This document shows positions 1-18,751 of a DNA stretch of 64,000 bases, piece by piece (the first letter of the stretch is position 1; each line of letters begins with the position of its first letter). The stretch is from the NCBI GenBank assembly GCA_024305405.1, contig JAKNDB010000068.1:2288501-2352500 (forward strand), given 5' to 3'. Below the pieces are notes generated by a model. It saw nothing but the letters and a program-made list of their open reading frames with translations, was not told the DNA's origin and made no database searches. Origin of the DNA: Dirofilaria immitis. Lineage: Eukaryota; Nematoda; Chromadorea; Rhabditida; Onchocercidae. Made by a program: the position numbers and the translations under genes.

Positions 1-24
1 AGGACGAATTATGGTTTCATTTAG

Positions 25-2774
25 GTAGTTGAAACTTTGGAATATAAAGGCTATAGTGGAAAGAAACGAGACATATATTTTGAAGCACCAGGATTTTCGT
101 AGCACCGGGTGAGATTGAGTCAGCTGAACATGGTGGTATAGCGTTAATCAGCGGGCATCAAGTTGTTAAGCTTGATTTGTCAACGCAAACAGCGTATCTT
201 GATGATGGACGTTCATTAAAGTATCAAAAATGTCTTATAGCCACAGGTAAAAGTTTGTATTTATTTTCTAAAATCTCTTTTCTAATCCTTAAATTTGTTT
301 TCTTTTCAGGAAAGCATTCATTAAGATTATTTACGCAATCATAAAAAGGCACAATTGAATAAAAACAGATTTACAATGATTTAATCATTTTTTTCACTTC
401 GAGGGAATTTATACATCTTACTAAAATATTTCAGGAGTGCATCCAAAATCGTTGCGAATCATTGAAAATGCTGATGAAGAAGTAAAGCGGCGAGTAACAT
501 TATTCCATACGGTTTGTATCGAATCTGCTGCGTACTTTTTTTTAATTTAAAATTGGATATAGCTTTAAATGTGATAGTTACAGATTGATGATTTCCGCAA
601 ACTATATGAAATAGTGCAAAAAAGTGAATCTATAACAATTATTGGCGGTAGTTTCTTGGGTTCGGAATTAGCAAACTCATTAAATCGACGCTTTGGAAAG
701 CAAGGATTACAAATTCGTCAGGTAATGGTGTTAAGTAACAAAAGTATACTGCAACTACGAAAGTGTAATAATTGTGTTACTATTAAAAGCGTTATTTCCT
801 AGTTCTACGTTTCGCATTATTTCTTTCTGTTTTATTTCAAAAAAAAAAAACCCCCATGCTTCTTGTATTTGCTGCAATTTCGACTGAAATACTTTTCATT
901 TACTGTTGAATCAAGTTCAGAAGAAGCATCTCTTTATAGTTATTCTTTTTTCGTTTCAGATATTCCGAGAAAAAGGCAATGTTTCTGAAGTCCTACCACA
1001 GTTTCTAAGCAAATATACAACCAGCGAATTACGTAAAAGTGGTGTTAATGTTATGCCCGAGAAAGAAATTAAGCGTATAGTAGTAGATGAAAGTGGTAAA
1101 CTTCGCTTGCAATTAGCAACTGGAGGTATTATAATTCTAATTCTGTAAAATATGTTAAAATAAAAAACAATTGCTAGAATTATATAACGTGATATAAAAA
1201 TAAGTCTTAAACAAAAACGGAAAAATGCTGATGATAAAAATCCGATAGTAGAATTTTGATACGCTAATCGAGGAGATATAAGACCCTAGACTTCATATTC
1301 AGTAAGAGATGATCTATGATCTTAAGTAACTTATAGTGTTATCACAAAGATATTGTTACATTAAATTATAGTATTAATGATTATGATCAATAAGGAATTA
1401 ATTTTGCATTATAGAAACTATAAGCACAGATCATATTATTGTGGCGGGTGGTTCGTCCGCAAATACGGACCTAGCAAAATCATGCGGCTTAGAAATTGAT
1501 CCTGTATGCTTTTTTCTTCAGTTTTTATTTTTGAAATAGAAAAATGTTTTATTCGAGTTCTAAAAGCAAACGCTAATGAATAGTTTTCCTATTATCATCA
1601 TTAGCTTGTCTAATTCCATAATAGGTGAATGATGGATATGTAGTTGATGCTGAATTGCGTGCTCGGTCAAATGTTTGGATTGCTGGCGATGCAAGCAGCT
1701 TCTACGATGTTAAACTTGGTCGGAGAAGAATAGAGCATTGGGAACATGCGCAGGTAACTGGACGTCTTGCTGGTGAAAACATGACTGGAGGTATTATTTT
1801 GTTTTTGCAGTTTGTTATATTTTCGACCGTCATTGCCTCTAGATTAAACTCAAAAGTAAATATATCATCGACTTCATTTTAAACAATCTTTGTATTTCAT
1901 ATTACAACTTGATACTACCATCTGGCACTTCTATCCATGGATGACGGATGCTTTTTTCAGGAAACAGACCGTTCTGGCATCAATCTTCGTATTATTCCAT
2001 TTTAGCGCCAAGTGTTTACATGGAAGCGGTTGGTAGGACTGATTCAGGACTTAAAACAGTATCGGTTTTGGCAGATACTAAAAACAAGGTTAAAAATTGT
2101 TGCTAATTCTATTCTCGCATTTTAATTTATTTATTTCGAAATATGTGCTCTCTCTAATCATGTTTGTTATGCCTATGAAAAGAACGTTCTTCAGTTTCAT
2201 TTTTTGTGATTTACATGTGCCAGAAAAGAGGTAACCAATAATGTTAAATTTTTAGGCCGATGAGATCAAAAAGGAGTTGTATTTTACCTTGATGGCAAAG
2301 TTATCGTAGGTATACTTTTATTTAATATTTCTGGGATAGGTATTGAGATTGCACGACGGCTTATTGCAGATGGACGCGAGCACGATAATTTCAAAGAAGT
2401 AAGTCATGAATTTTAACATTTAAACGGAGAATCGGTTTCTTTTTCAACAATATTTAAAGCTCAATTTTCAGTAATAGCCAAGCTTTCTAACTATAAGCAT
2501 GTTTTGGTTTTATTACATGTCAACTTTAGCTCTCTGATTCCGTACTTTTAATTTCAGTCGCTTGCTTAGTTCATTCCTAGGTTTTATACTTAAATTTTAA
2601 CTATGGATAAATTTAGTTTAATAGTTAAACATTTTTGAGATATATGAAATACTTAGTTTGCGAATTAATTCTTTTAAATCTAGAAAATTTTAAAAAATTT
2701 AAAATTTTTACATTCAGCTTGCAAAATTATTCGAGCTACATAAAAGCAAGACAGATGATGAAGAAGAGAAATGA
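25..2774 (+). CDS. AIFM1: Apoptosis-inducing factor, mitochondrial flavoprotein oxidoreductase (AIFM1/WAH-1), 5' end outside window
   Basis: About 395 C-terminal residues are visible. Exons: 25-246, 435-511, 584-721, 960-1125, 1415-1503, 1625-1790, 1961-2088, 2256-2398, 2718-2774. AIF is an FAD/NADH oxidoreductase of the mitochondrial intermembrane space that supports respiratory-chain biogenesis and promotes chromatin breakdown when released. Seen in order: the NADH-binding glycine motif [12 protein letters not shown] (exon at 584), the stretch [16 protein letters not shown], the second FAD motif [16 protein letters not shown] followed by [13 protein letters not shown] and [10 protein letters not shown] (1625-1790), and the AIF C-terminal domain ending in an acidic tail, stop 2772-2774. 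The N-terminal targeting peptide and first FAD motif lie before base 1. Two one-base gaps break the frame: the T run at 94-97, where a fifth T restores GFFVAPGE, and AAAAAGG at 2268-2274, where one base restores the [14 protein letters not shown] reading. With both repaired all exon phases agree. Identification is firm; the family reading is by motif recall. Confidence 0.93.
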
Positions 2775-4163
2775 TGGTATTAATGTGGCTTATTCGACAT
2801 GCTTTTGAGCTCAAATTCTTCTTTCAAATCTTCTATATACCATTGTTTTGATAATACATCTTTGTAATTGTGCTTGTCTCTTTCTTACGATAGATCTAAA
2901 TTATACGTTTCTAGTTGTATCATAGGATTTATCTATATTTCGTTCCATTCAATTTGTTTTGTTTCATGATCATCTAATAATATTCCCATTTAACGGTTGA
3001 AGAAGCTTTTATCACATGCTTACTTTAAGATTTATGAAATTTGCTAAAAGTCTTATTTTTGGCTATTGCTTTGAAATAATGAACTAAAATCATGAAGCAT
3101 TTTAATAATCAATCGTTTTCTATTAGTTGTTATATTGTATTATTATAAATTGATTATAAGTTATATTTTTTGTTTTGTTTTTCATCATGATAATTATGTT
3201 ATGTTGTATTTTTATTTAGTATGCTACATGTTACTTTACATCAAGACATATTTGTTATCTCATGAACATTTTATTACATTAGATAATTTAATTCAAAATT
3301 ATTCAAAGTATGGAATCATATAACATAAATCAAACAATTATCACTTGATTTATTGAAATTGTTTTTCATTTTTTCTCATAGAATTTCTTAACAATCTTTT
3401 GTTATCTTATCTGTCATCTTTTTTACACATTGTTGCAACAAATTACCGCATATTACATCATCTTGTTTTGATATAAGCGATAAGTGATTCTTCGCTTTTA
3501 TAATCTTTCCCAAATACGGTAATTGAGAAAGCATTGATCTAAACATGCAATAAAATATCAAAATCGTTTAAATAATGTATCATATTTGCATAAATCAAGC
3601 AAAGCAAACATATTGAAGATTATATATTTATTGGAATGAATTGATATTATGAATAAAAAGAAGAAATGATCAAATCATTTATGTTTTTCTAAACGTTAAT
3701 AATACTATAATTGATCGATAATGAATTTTCAGATTATGATCTTTACATGGAAGCATATCATACATTTATACGTTTACTTTTATCATTCAAATATAGCAAA
3801 CATTTTATATGCTTTTTTTTTTCATTGATCAAGAAATATGAATTAGTAGTAGATTGGAAAATGATTTTTAATAAATTATTTTAAAAAAAAATGAAGGAAT
3901 GGAATTAAGTTTCTTAATTATATAGAAATTGCTGCGAGTGAGAGGGAAAGAGAGAGGGAGAGAGAGAGAGAAAGGAAGGAAGAAGCCGAAAAGTCTGTCC
4001 ATGTAAGTGTGGAAAATAATAACAAAATAGAGTCATTTTGTGATATCACTTACATTCGGAGGGGAAAAAGTGCGAGAAAGCAGTCATTTTGACGGCAATA
4101 TACATATGTATGGAGGACACGGTATGATGTTGAATTTTGTAATGAATGATAAATGATAATGAT

Positions 4164-4165
4164 AA

Positions 4166-4263
<98 letters not shown>

Positions 4264-4281
4264 TGATGATGATGATGATGA
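4164..4281. repeat. (GAT)n microsatellite
   Basis: Nearly uninterrupted GAT trinucleotide repeat of about 115 bp, with a few GGT and GGA interruptions. It creates spurious poly-Ser, poly-Ile and His-rich frames on the minus strand. Confidence 0.95.
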
Positions 4282-5579
4282 CGAATGATGGTGATTATGG
4301 TATGTTGATGGTAATGATGATAATGATTGATTGTGTGTGACAATCAATCGTATTACGACGATGATGATGCGCTATTTCATTTGTCTTCCAGTACGTCTGC
4401 AAATTTCGGCGACATTCATCGAGCGACATAACGGCGCTTTCGATTTTTACATCAAATTTAATATCTTTTAAAAAAAAAAAAAAAAATTGAACAATTAACA
4501 TTTATCGTCTCTTACTATTTCATTTATTTTATTCATATCTTTTTTATCTTTAAATTGATTATATCAAATATACATATAAATTATCAGATTATCATTTATT
4601 CATTTTTTATGATAATAATATAATAGATTAGGAAAGAACAAGATTTAGGCTTTATAAAATCAAAATTATACAATTTATTCTTCATTTCATTTCTTAAAAA
4701 TTCTTATCACAAAATGCTTTATCAACTTATCATTTTCGTTCTTTTTGCTACGATTATTTCATTTGAATAAAGAAAAAAAAAGTAGAAATTTTAAGGCTAT
4801 TTTTTTTTGGAAAATATTTCACAATTAAAAGGCTAAATTAAAAAAGTTTAGATGAAAAGATATAAACAATTTTCGTTTCGCTCATTAAGAATGAATTAAT
4901 TATCAATGTTAACGAGAAGATTTAGTTAAATTATTCCCTATTCGTAGATTATTGTTATGATAAGATAAAAGAATCAATCAGTCATAGAAACAATATATCC
5001 TTCTTTAACATTTATAACGAACTTATTGATAAGAAAAAAAAAAGATATTACATGGTCGAGAATAATAGCCACGATTGAATATAACATAACAAATTTAATT
5101 TAAATTTATAAATTATTTATTTGAATATTAAACAACGAGAAGTAACGCTTCTGTAATAGCGATTGTAATAATTGTAACCTAAATAGCATATATAAATTCT
5201 TACGACATCATATATGATAATGCGTAAATTAAATATGCCTTCTATGTTTTTGTTAAATGATTCAGATGGATGGTTTTAGATAGCAGTTCGGGAATCAGAT
5301 ACGGATATTCGAGCATAACATTTAGTTGTAATGCTTTTTCTACTGCTACTGTGCTGTTGCTCCTGCTGCAGTAATATGCATGCAGTCTGCTTGCTTGCTT
5401 GCTACACACTTGTAATGAAAAAGATATGATATGATTTGCAAGATGCTACTACAAAAAAAAAAAAAAAAAAAAGAAAAACTAAAAGAGAGAAGAGAAGAAC
5501 AAGAATGAAAAGAAAGGGAAGGAGAGAAAGAGAGAGAGAGAGCTATTGTTGCTGTTCGATGTGTATTATAAGTGATGCT

Positions 5580-5633
5580 GATGTGTGTGTATGTGTATGT
5601 GTGTGTCTGTGTGTGTGTGTATGTATGTGTGTG
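5580..5633. repeat. (TG)n microsatellite
   Basis: TG dinucleotide repeat with TATG interruptions. It follows a GA-rich purine tract at about 5470-5542. Confidence 0.9.
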
Positions 5634-5779
5634 TGATAATGATGGGTATGTCCTTCTTCACAATTTTGGGTGATTGCCGACTTGTGAATGCTGTTCAGAT
5701 TCTATCTATTCCTTTCATTTCTTATCCTATCTTTATCTTACTCTAAACTTACTCTACCTACATTTACCCTTATCCTGTA

Positions 5780-6156
5780 TTTCACGTGTTCCAACATTGT
5801 TGATGAATGATTGGAACGTTCATGATTCTCGATTGCTTGTTTCATTCCATTGCATTTATCGAATTGAATGCCTTTTAGATTCTACTTCTTCCTGTTCTTA
5901 TAATTACACTACTCTACGCTATTTCAATTATTACCTTCATTCATCCTTTCAACAGTAAATCTTTCACGTGTTCCAACACTGCTGGTGAATGATTGGAACG
6001 TTCATGATTCTCGATTGCTTGTTTCATTCCATTGCATTTATCGAATTGAATGCCTTTTAGATTCTACTTCTTCCTGTTCTTATAATTACACTACTCTACG
6101 CTATTTCAATTATTACCTTCATTCATCCTTTCAACAGTAAATCTTTCACGTGTTGC
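5780..6156. repeat. 182-bp tandem duplication
   Basis: Two nearly identical head-to-tail copies (5780-5961 and 5962-6143), then the first dozen bases of a third copy. Each unit begins TTTCACGTGTT, so an E-box CACGTG recurs at the start of every unit. The copies differ by only a few substitutions near the start, indicating a recent duplication. An apparent 94-residue ORF at 5674-5958 is an accident of this sequence. Confidence 0.93.
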
Positions 6157-8436
6157 AGTGATGATAATTAAATCATTTATCAATTAAAATTATTCATATA
6201 TTCTTCTTCCTAAAAAAGGCATTATTATTTGATCGTTAGATGCTTCTTCACATTTGATGGATGAAATTATCAAATCATAATGTTTTCTGTATGCTTCAAT
6301 CATCCAGTATCCTTCCTTCCATGCATATTTTATTAGCCACTTAGCTAATAGAATATGCACGTATCGGGTAAGCTAGGGTTGGATTGGGTTAGATGGATTA
6401 TATGCTTGTACCATCCTATTCCATCCTAATGTCATTTTTATCTTATATGCTTTAAAATTTGGAATGTTTAAATTGCATGATCATCTCATATCAACACATC
6501 TAATCTCATCCTATGTTTACCATCCGAATTAATTAATTTTCATTCTTTTTTCGTTCGTCCTTTATAATTATGAATTCTATTGCTATTATCAAAAATCTTC
6601 ATTTGAATCTCATTTGATGATGAATCATTTGATGATTGAAACAGGAAAGAAATGGTCAAAATGACTAGAAGATCAGCAACCTTTACATATCTCATCTGTA
6701 GAATCTTTTTGCTTATTCAAAAAAAAAAAAAGGCAAGTATTTCCAGAGGGATATAGAAAAAGTGAAAGATAGGGGAAATGAAAAAGATTTCTCAATAATC
6801 GTAAAAAGTTTGCCCTTAATAGTAGTGATAATATGCAGATTATATTTGTATATCAATATTTAGTAAAGCAAAGGTCAAAGGTTATCGAAACACGTGCCAT
6901 GCAATTGTCAATTCTATATAATTTAGTGCAGTTATTTTTGAATACAACTGAGAAAACTAGAAGTAATAAGATATTATGCAGTGGTCACTTATGTCTTTGA
7001 CCTCTGACCACTATTATGTAATTGGGATGGAGAGGAGGGAGTGGGGAAGTTGACATTCTGCTGTGACATTCACTTCTCTTCTTTATATGTCATCAAATAT
7101 TATCGTCTCTAAATTGCCTGTAATTATATTGTTTTCATTATTATAGTGCTCTCTGCTTAGATACTTATCACTATGGATATAGGTAGTATTTTTGAATAAG
7201 AATACACCTGTCCTAAATTTACCTCGTCAACCATATTTATAATAGCGGTTTGATTTAATCAGATAGTAGCTTGGTTCATTACATCTTATCCTATTTCGAT
7301 TCTTCGATCGATGTAAGCCATCTTCATCAAAACGAAAAAAATTCAATAATGAAATTCAATATAAGTTATTAATTAATGCGTAGTTAAAATATTAAATGTC
7401 CTATATATGGCAGATAAACTTGGCTCAAAAGAATGAAATATCAATGTTTTATAGCTTAAAAAAAACTGTTATATGGATAGTATTTTAGTTTATCGAAATA
7501 TTTAAAATTTATTGGCCCAATTTTTCGTACATATAATTCTGTTCATCTAAATAATTATTCAATTAAATCTAATACGTTTCAGGAAAATTGAAATGAGCCA
7601 GAAAAGTTGGATATTTGAACTGGCTTAAAAAAATAAAATTATATTATAATATTGGAAGCATTAAGACATATTTTGTTTTACAGTCATCGATATTACAATA
7701 TTCATGTTCGTATTTAATTATTTCGATAATCGATTAATAACCATTATTTATATGACAATTGAATGGATCTTTTCTTAAAGTTTATTCATCGAGTAATTAT
7801 AGTATAAACGAAAAATCTTTTTATATGATTTAGTGATAATTATGATTATGAAGAAATTTTTACGATCAATTAATTTAAATTTTCGAGATAAGAATTGAAA
7901 TTTTATTTGGTGATAACATATCGTTCTCTTCCATTTGACAATTTTTGTATATTTACACAACAGACAATATTTTAATAGATAGAGTGTGTATTGCGAATGC
8001 AAGCGGATCATTGTCATCGGCACTTATCAACTATCATCATCATCACCTTCCTCTTCTTTTTTTTTCTTTTTTTTTGCTATCTATTCTCATCCTTTTCTTT
8101 TTTATCAGTAAAATAATATAGATGCTATATGTAAACGATTTGCCCTTATCATTTCTTAATTTCTCTCCGATATATAGATCATATAAAAATTACGAAATAT
8201 AAGTACAGCTAATATTTATATATACTATTTACTTGATCGTTAAATTCTTGTTCATATCCTAAAATCCTATAGAAAGATATTTTCCGTTCTTATCTTAATG
8301 ATATCAGTTAATATGTTTCATCCGAATAATATTTAAATACTTTATAATGCTTTATTAAGCTTATAGGTCATTTCGTTATGGAATTTAAATTCAAGAAACT
8401 TGGCAAATATTTATTTTCTGAATTCTTCTTTTGTAG

Positions 8437-12855
<4,419 letters not shown>

Positions 12856-12939
12856 TATGCCTTATTTCTGATACATTTCATTCATACTGGTGCCTTGCGT
12901 TTGTATTGCAAAATTTTCTCTTGTTTTAGCGTCTAAGTA

Positions 12940-12945
12940 AATAAA
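12940..12945 (+). terminator. Polyadenylation signal AATAAA
   Basis: Canonical AATAAA about 85 bases past the SMAD stop codon, a typical distance for a nematode 3' UTR. Confidence 0.6.
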
Positions 12946-13589
12946 GCATTTCTCTCGTGTTTGAAATGCATGCACTATTTAAAGTGAAACTATAAATTCT
13001 TTGAATCATAAGAATTATGCATGTGTGTGATGCACAGTGCATTTTACAACATTATAAATTGGCCTTATTTTGCTAACTTTTGCATTAAGATTCATTTAAA
13101 AAAATATTATGCACTAAATACGTTATGATATAAATTTTCATCATCTGCTAATTTCTTCATAAATAAGCCAATCAAGCATGTATCTATCGGTAATAATTTT
13201 TGCTCAAATGATATAATTTATGTAGCAGTTATGATGGATGAAGAATTTTTGCTTTTCATACATAATGATTCTCTTATAATGTGAAATGAATTCTATCAAA
13301 TTAATGCAAATAATTCCGCCTTAATAAAATTATGAATTAAATATGATAGATCGAAGAAGATAAGCAATAATTTGTATGAGATTATTGTTCAAGTTAATCC
13401 AATTAATGATTGCTTCATTTCTATTATTGAGAATTGTAATATTTTTGTTGTTATTTAAAGTTGACTGATTAAGTTCTTTTTTCTATTGATGTTTCTTTCA
13501 TATTTCCTTTTATCTCCGTCGATGATATTTTGCTAGATTAATTTAATCCTTGATATCATTTAGAATATCGCGAAGATATTTAACAACAA

Positions 13590-13617
13590 ATAACAACAAC
13601 AACAACAACAACAACAA
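13590..13617. repeat. (AAC)n microsatellite
   Basis: Clean AAC trinucleotide repeat of about nine units. Confidence 0.9.
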
Positions 13618-15373
13618 AGAATTAGGTATAAATGATCGTTTGATATGAAAAGTATCATATCATTAATTTAATATTTTTCAGAGAATTTTTTTTATAATAC
13701 AAAAAAATTTATAAAAATCTGACAAATTAATTTATTAGGATTATTTCATTCATTCATTTATTTATTTTACTTAAAGCATATTTTATATTCTAAAATTATT
13801 TCAAATACGAATTGCTAAAATTGAATTTATTTTATTTTATTAAATCAATAATAATGCTATCTCTTTTCTTTTCGTTCTGTTTTATTTTTCAATGCGATAA
13901 TATTGAATAGAAATAATATAAAATAATAAATTTTATTAATTATGCAAATCAAATTATAACTAATTATTAAATTGTGAGATTAAAATTTTTTATTTCTTTA
14001 ATTTAATTGGTACTAATTTAATTTGTATTAATTTAATTAATATATCGCTATAGTTTTAACAATTTTTCAGGCATTATTCAAGCGTTTTTTCTTTTTTGGA
14101 ATGTTTACATTTTAATGATGAAATATACGATATGTTGTATAAGATTATTTGTCGAGAATGACTAAATAGCGCTATTTGCCGATATAATAGATCGAAAGAG
14201 ATATGCGATATTCTACCATAGTATTATTCTAGCTGAAAAAAAGTGATAGTAATAGTATATGCTCTCTCTTATTCATGATCAATAATTGATTTGAAGTATA
14301 AATCTTTCTCTTTCCTAATCATGATCAATAATTGATCTAAAACTATGCAATCGATAATAATGAATATTATTTCTAATTACTGAAAAAAGATTAGAATTAT
14401 AGCCAGCAATAATTAAATGCAGAAATTATTTCATGTTTAAAATAAGCTTAATGATATGTTATTACATAATAGATAACAATAATTTGGATTGTTTGAAAGA
14501 TTTAAAGATTTAATCAATTTCAATTAATGAATTAATTAGAATTGATTAATTTCATACCTTATAGACTATTTATTTGGCCAAAGTTCAACAAACATTTTTC
14601 TTATTTTATCAGAAAATATTAAAATATAAAATTATCAAACATTTTCAATTTCAAAAGATGAAATATGTAGAATGATAATTTACATTTTGATAATCTAAAT
14701 AATCAGTACTTCGATATTTTGGGAATATTATTTTTTACGAATTGTTATGTTTGTATTAGTTCATTAATTAATTCCATTGCTTTACTCATTCTCGACAGAA
14801 ACGTTTTTTTTTTCAGGAATCGATATGTTTGAATTAGCGACGCGAATAGGAGAGATTATTTGATATATTTAATTTTTAATCATTTTTATACTTCATCAAT
14901 CGAAAGAATACACGTATAAGATTGACGTAACGTAATGGACGTAAAGTAATTGAAGCATTCTATTATGGCGACAATAACTCACTAATACTTTGCTATTTAG
15001 ATTATATTGAAGCATAAACATATGAATTCCAATTTGCATTAATTATGTTCAGCATTTCACATTTAATTATTATTTATTAGTAAAATACTAAAATTAATTT
15101 AAGATCAATAATTATAGGGAAGAAAAAGAAGTTTTGATTAAAAGTGACAAAATAATTATCTTGAAAAGTTGTAAAATTCTCGACAATCATTTATGGTGAT
15201 ATGATTGAAATCATTATAGCGTACATCCCAAAGATTAAAAGCATAATCTTAAATTGAGGAGTAGTTTATTTAACTTATGTAAATTATAAATATCAGTTAG
15301 TATTAGGTAATTACAATGACAAACTTTTCTTCATGCAAAAAATAAAACTTCTTGATCCCTGCTGATTAGTGGA

Positions 15374-15423
15374 GTTGTTGTTGTTGTTGTTGTTGTTGTC
15401 GTTGTTGCTGTTGTTGTTGTTGT
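15374..15423. repeat. (GTT)n microsatellite
   Basis: GTT trinucleotide repeat of about 16 units with a GTC and a GCT interruption. Confidence 0.9.
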
Positions 15424-17264
15424 GCTATTGTTATGTACAATAATGTTTTGTAATAATATTACTGAAACTATTAAAATACAAAACAAGAGGAGGGAAAGCT
15501 TTATCAAAACATTTTACTTTTCTTTTTTTTTAAAAGATGATAAAATTTAATCTTACAACATCCTTCAAACATAACCTTATTGTTTTGTCATTTATAGTTG
15601 ACCTATTTCAAATGACTTTTGTAAACAACAACAATAACAACAATGACAACAAAATATGTAGTTCGAAGATAAATTCTATTAGTATACCCTACTTACTCTT
15701 AATTCACATAATTATTTTGCTTCCTCGGGTAATATTTATTACTTAAAAATATTCGATAATAACAAGGACACCTTCATAATACTTTTCTTTTCTATTATTA
15801 TATTTACGAGAATGATCTTGATTTATTCCTTTTATTCTATCTCTTCTCATTCCTCATTAATCTAAGCTTAGTGGTTTACATCTGTTAACATTCCAAATAT
15901 AATTTGTAAAGGAATGATATATGATTTATTCACATTTTATAATGTTATGATGATAAAAACTTTCGTATTTCATCTATTCTGACAGATAAGATATTACGGT
16001 AAAGAGAGAAGGACAATTCGGATACCGGAAGTTATCGAAAGTTAACTGCAATAATTCATTCATTCTACGTTAGAAATACAATAGACATAAATTTTGCTGG
16101 CTTTATAGCGAAATTGTACGAGTAATCGATTTTGAACTGACAGCCTCTACTATAATATGGAAATAAAGGGACTTTAGTAATATCTTATTGAATTCACTCC
16201 AATGGAACTTTTTCAAACAGTTGTCATTCCATTCGCAATTCATCATTCAATCTATATTTTCTATCAAAAATTCCTTTCAACAATATTTTAGAAAAGATGT
16301 AGAATATATAGTCTTCACAAAAGCAGCATTCAATCCGAAACGAATTACCGGTAATTTTACTGCTTTTTGCTCCTTATATCTTTAAGAACAATATTTACAT
16401 GTAAAAACTATAAAGAGTATTTTGCAAGAATCTTCTCTTATTGTTCAGGCTTAATTGAAAAAGAAAGCTAACTTTATACAACAAACGACACTTCAAGGTA
16501 AATAGGGCTAAGTAAATAGAATGACATACAAAAGGAACTATAAGTCATTTAATCATTTAATAAAAACCCGAATGGATAAGAATTTGCTACAGTAGGAACA
16601 AATAATATCTGTTATCACGGGATACAATGCAAATATTTGCATTTATCTTTATATCACATTCCACCAAACAAGATCATATTTAGATGTAAATGATTCATCT
16701 ACATCAACGATAAACTTTCACATTAATAAGAACTGAACTCGTAATATCGGCAAAAATAGTTGTGCCCTGATCTGTGTTCTTCTCCTTATTCAGATTTAGC
16801 TATGGAACATTTCCTGATTTATCTTTTCAGATTTATGAGTTGTTGTAACGATTAGAATACCTTTTTTCGGCAGCCAATCTAACAAACTCTTCACATCTTC
16901 CTTATTTTATTATTCGGATCTTCTTCTTTCGAATCCCTCTGAAACTGAATCGTTTGTATGGAACGTTATATAAAATAATGATATGAGTAGAATGTTAAAA
17001 ACAAAATCAAAGATCACTGTTATTCACCGTTCACCAAAAAGCTAGGCGATTCAAAACTAACGGCTATAACTACTCATGGAATAAATGAAATGGTTTAATA
17101 TTGGTCATCATTTTTATATTCAAGAATTATATATAATCATATCCATATATACAATCCCATCATTTAAAAACATGTTACAATAAGCAATGCTAACTAATAA
17201 CCCATAGTTATTTCCTATAAAAAGTGAAATGAAAATGAGTAACTGTAACAATTACCTTTCGTTT

Positions 17265-18751
17265 TTATCTTTTTTCTTCTTTTTTCTTTTTCCTATCTTT
17301 GTCTTCGCTACGATGCTTCCTGTACTTTCGATCCTCAGCATCTTCAAAACAGATAATATATTACACATGAGATTATAGCTTTCTATATGGAGGCATAAGA
17401 TGCAAAACTTACCATCAAAATCATCTAAGCTCCATTTATATTTTCTTTTATGCTTTGTTTCTTCGCCATTCTCATCATAGTTTGTTGCGTCACCGTTCAA
17501 ATCATCTATTTTGTTATCAAAATATCTACAATGAAGTTCTAATTTTGCGCTTACAACTTTTATTTCACAATCTAATTTGCGTAAAATTTTCTTAACTGAA
17601 CAAACAATAAATTTCATTTCGTCACTAATCCACTATGCACTTTTACTTTCTACTACAAACAAATAGTATTCACTGGTATTTTATATGTTTAAAAATACCT
17701 GTAGGGTTCAGGAACCGCACCTGGTGTGAGCCTAAATCCTGCCATAGCACTCGCAGAAAGATTGGTTATCTCTTTTCCTGTGATCGGTGGTTTTTCAACC
17801 AACATTCGCAATGAACTAAAACAAGGCAAAATGAAGAATGCAAGCGTAATAATAATCATTAAGAAATCCGGCAAGATTATCAGTACTGCAATCATTTTTC
17901 TTATAGTAATACGATAACAAGTCGAAGATCTCAAAGAAAACAATTCTCAAATTTTATGTTTAGTTAAAGTTTCCGAAATAAACGTATTATCTGCTTTGAT
18001 ACCTTAATGAGAAATAAACGCCTAGTATTAAATCGTCTCAAATCAAAATCAGTAGTTAAAGGACTAAAAACCTGAATTCCAAAGCATTTTCAAAATTGAA
18101 ATTGCCAACAAGATGAGGGAGAAAAGAGCCGAGATCTTCACGTAACCGCTTTGAGCCACAAAAACGTTGGTAAGATGAACTCATATCATATTCTGCTAAT
18201 AAGTCATTACTGCCAAGTAAAACGCTTTGCTCTATAAAATTCGTTAGTGTAAACTAATTGGAAATCAATATCATTAAAGAAATAAAACAGCTCAGAATTT
18301 TTATTTAAACACAAAAATGAATTGCATCAATGTTCGACAAGTCGATATAAGTAGCTCTATAAAATGGCATATTTTGCCACAGAAATGATAATTTCAAACT
18401 ATAAAATGGGAAAAAATTGAATCATCAGGAATGTTTTAAATTTTCCCAATAATTAATAACGCATTTTCTGATCTATTCTTCCACTTACTTTATTAAAAAG
18501 TAGAGCATAATAAATCTTCCAGCTCTTCTCACAAAGTTTTTTGTAATATATAAATTTTAAATATTATTAAATCCTATTATTCATATCTTAATGGCAGAAA
18601 AGAAAATAAAAGATAGATGTAACTAACGTGGTAATTCAGGTTTCATTAAGTGAAAAGGACACACTAACGATAGCTGCGAGTATCTACCCTTTAATGATAT
18701 TTTTGTACGTAAAGAACCTGATGATGCTACACCACTTCCAGCAGGATCCAT
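17265..18751 (-). CDS. MED19: Mediator complex subunit 19 (MED19/MDT-19)
   Basis: About 196 residues. Exons in gene order: 18751-18628, 18231-18072, 17815-17699, 17525-17413, 17341-17265. MED19 sits in the Mediator head/middle and helps link transcription factors to RNA polymerase II in the nucleus. Seen: N-terminus [18 protein letters not shown], then [18 protein letters not shown] followed by [11 protein letters not shown], then the family signature [15 protein letters not shown] with [18 protein letters not shown]. The C-terminus is charged and lysine-rich ([20 protein letters not shown]), as in MED19 from other animals. All five exon phases agree without correction, making this one of only two genes here without a frame break. 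It is divergent from RFC5, with about 845 bp between the start codons. Confidence 0.93.

Larger units (their letters stand above)
2775..8430. other. Intergenic, AT-rich, no gene seen
   Basis: This 5.6 kb stretch between AIF and the SMAD gene holds microsatellites (GAT, GA and TG repeats), a 182-bp tandem duplication and long A/T runs. Open frames here are short, low-complexity, or read the tandem duplication, and none has flanking splice sites plus recognisable protein. Regulatory DNA for the SMAD gene probably lies in the right part, but I cannot point to a site. Confidence 0.6.
12960..17200. other. Intergenic, AT-rich, no gene seen
   Basis: Roughly 4.2 kb between the SMAD and MED19 3' ends. 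It holds (AAC)n and (GTT)n microsatellites and a 47-bp-spaced duplication near 14270-14345. Frames at 15537 and 16188 lack splice sites, complexity or recognisable protein, so I do not call them. Confidence 0.6.

Noticed and set aside
4050..4347. Ser-rich and Ile-rich minus-strand frames
   Set aside because: Products of the (GAT)n microsatellite; no splice context or complexity.
5674..5958. 94-residue open frame with a hydrophobic start
   Set aside because: It reads into the 182-bp tandem duplication; no homology or splice support.
15537..15746. 69-residue frame
   Set aside because: AT-rich with Asn repeats; no recognisable protein and no splice sites.
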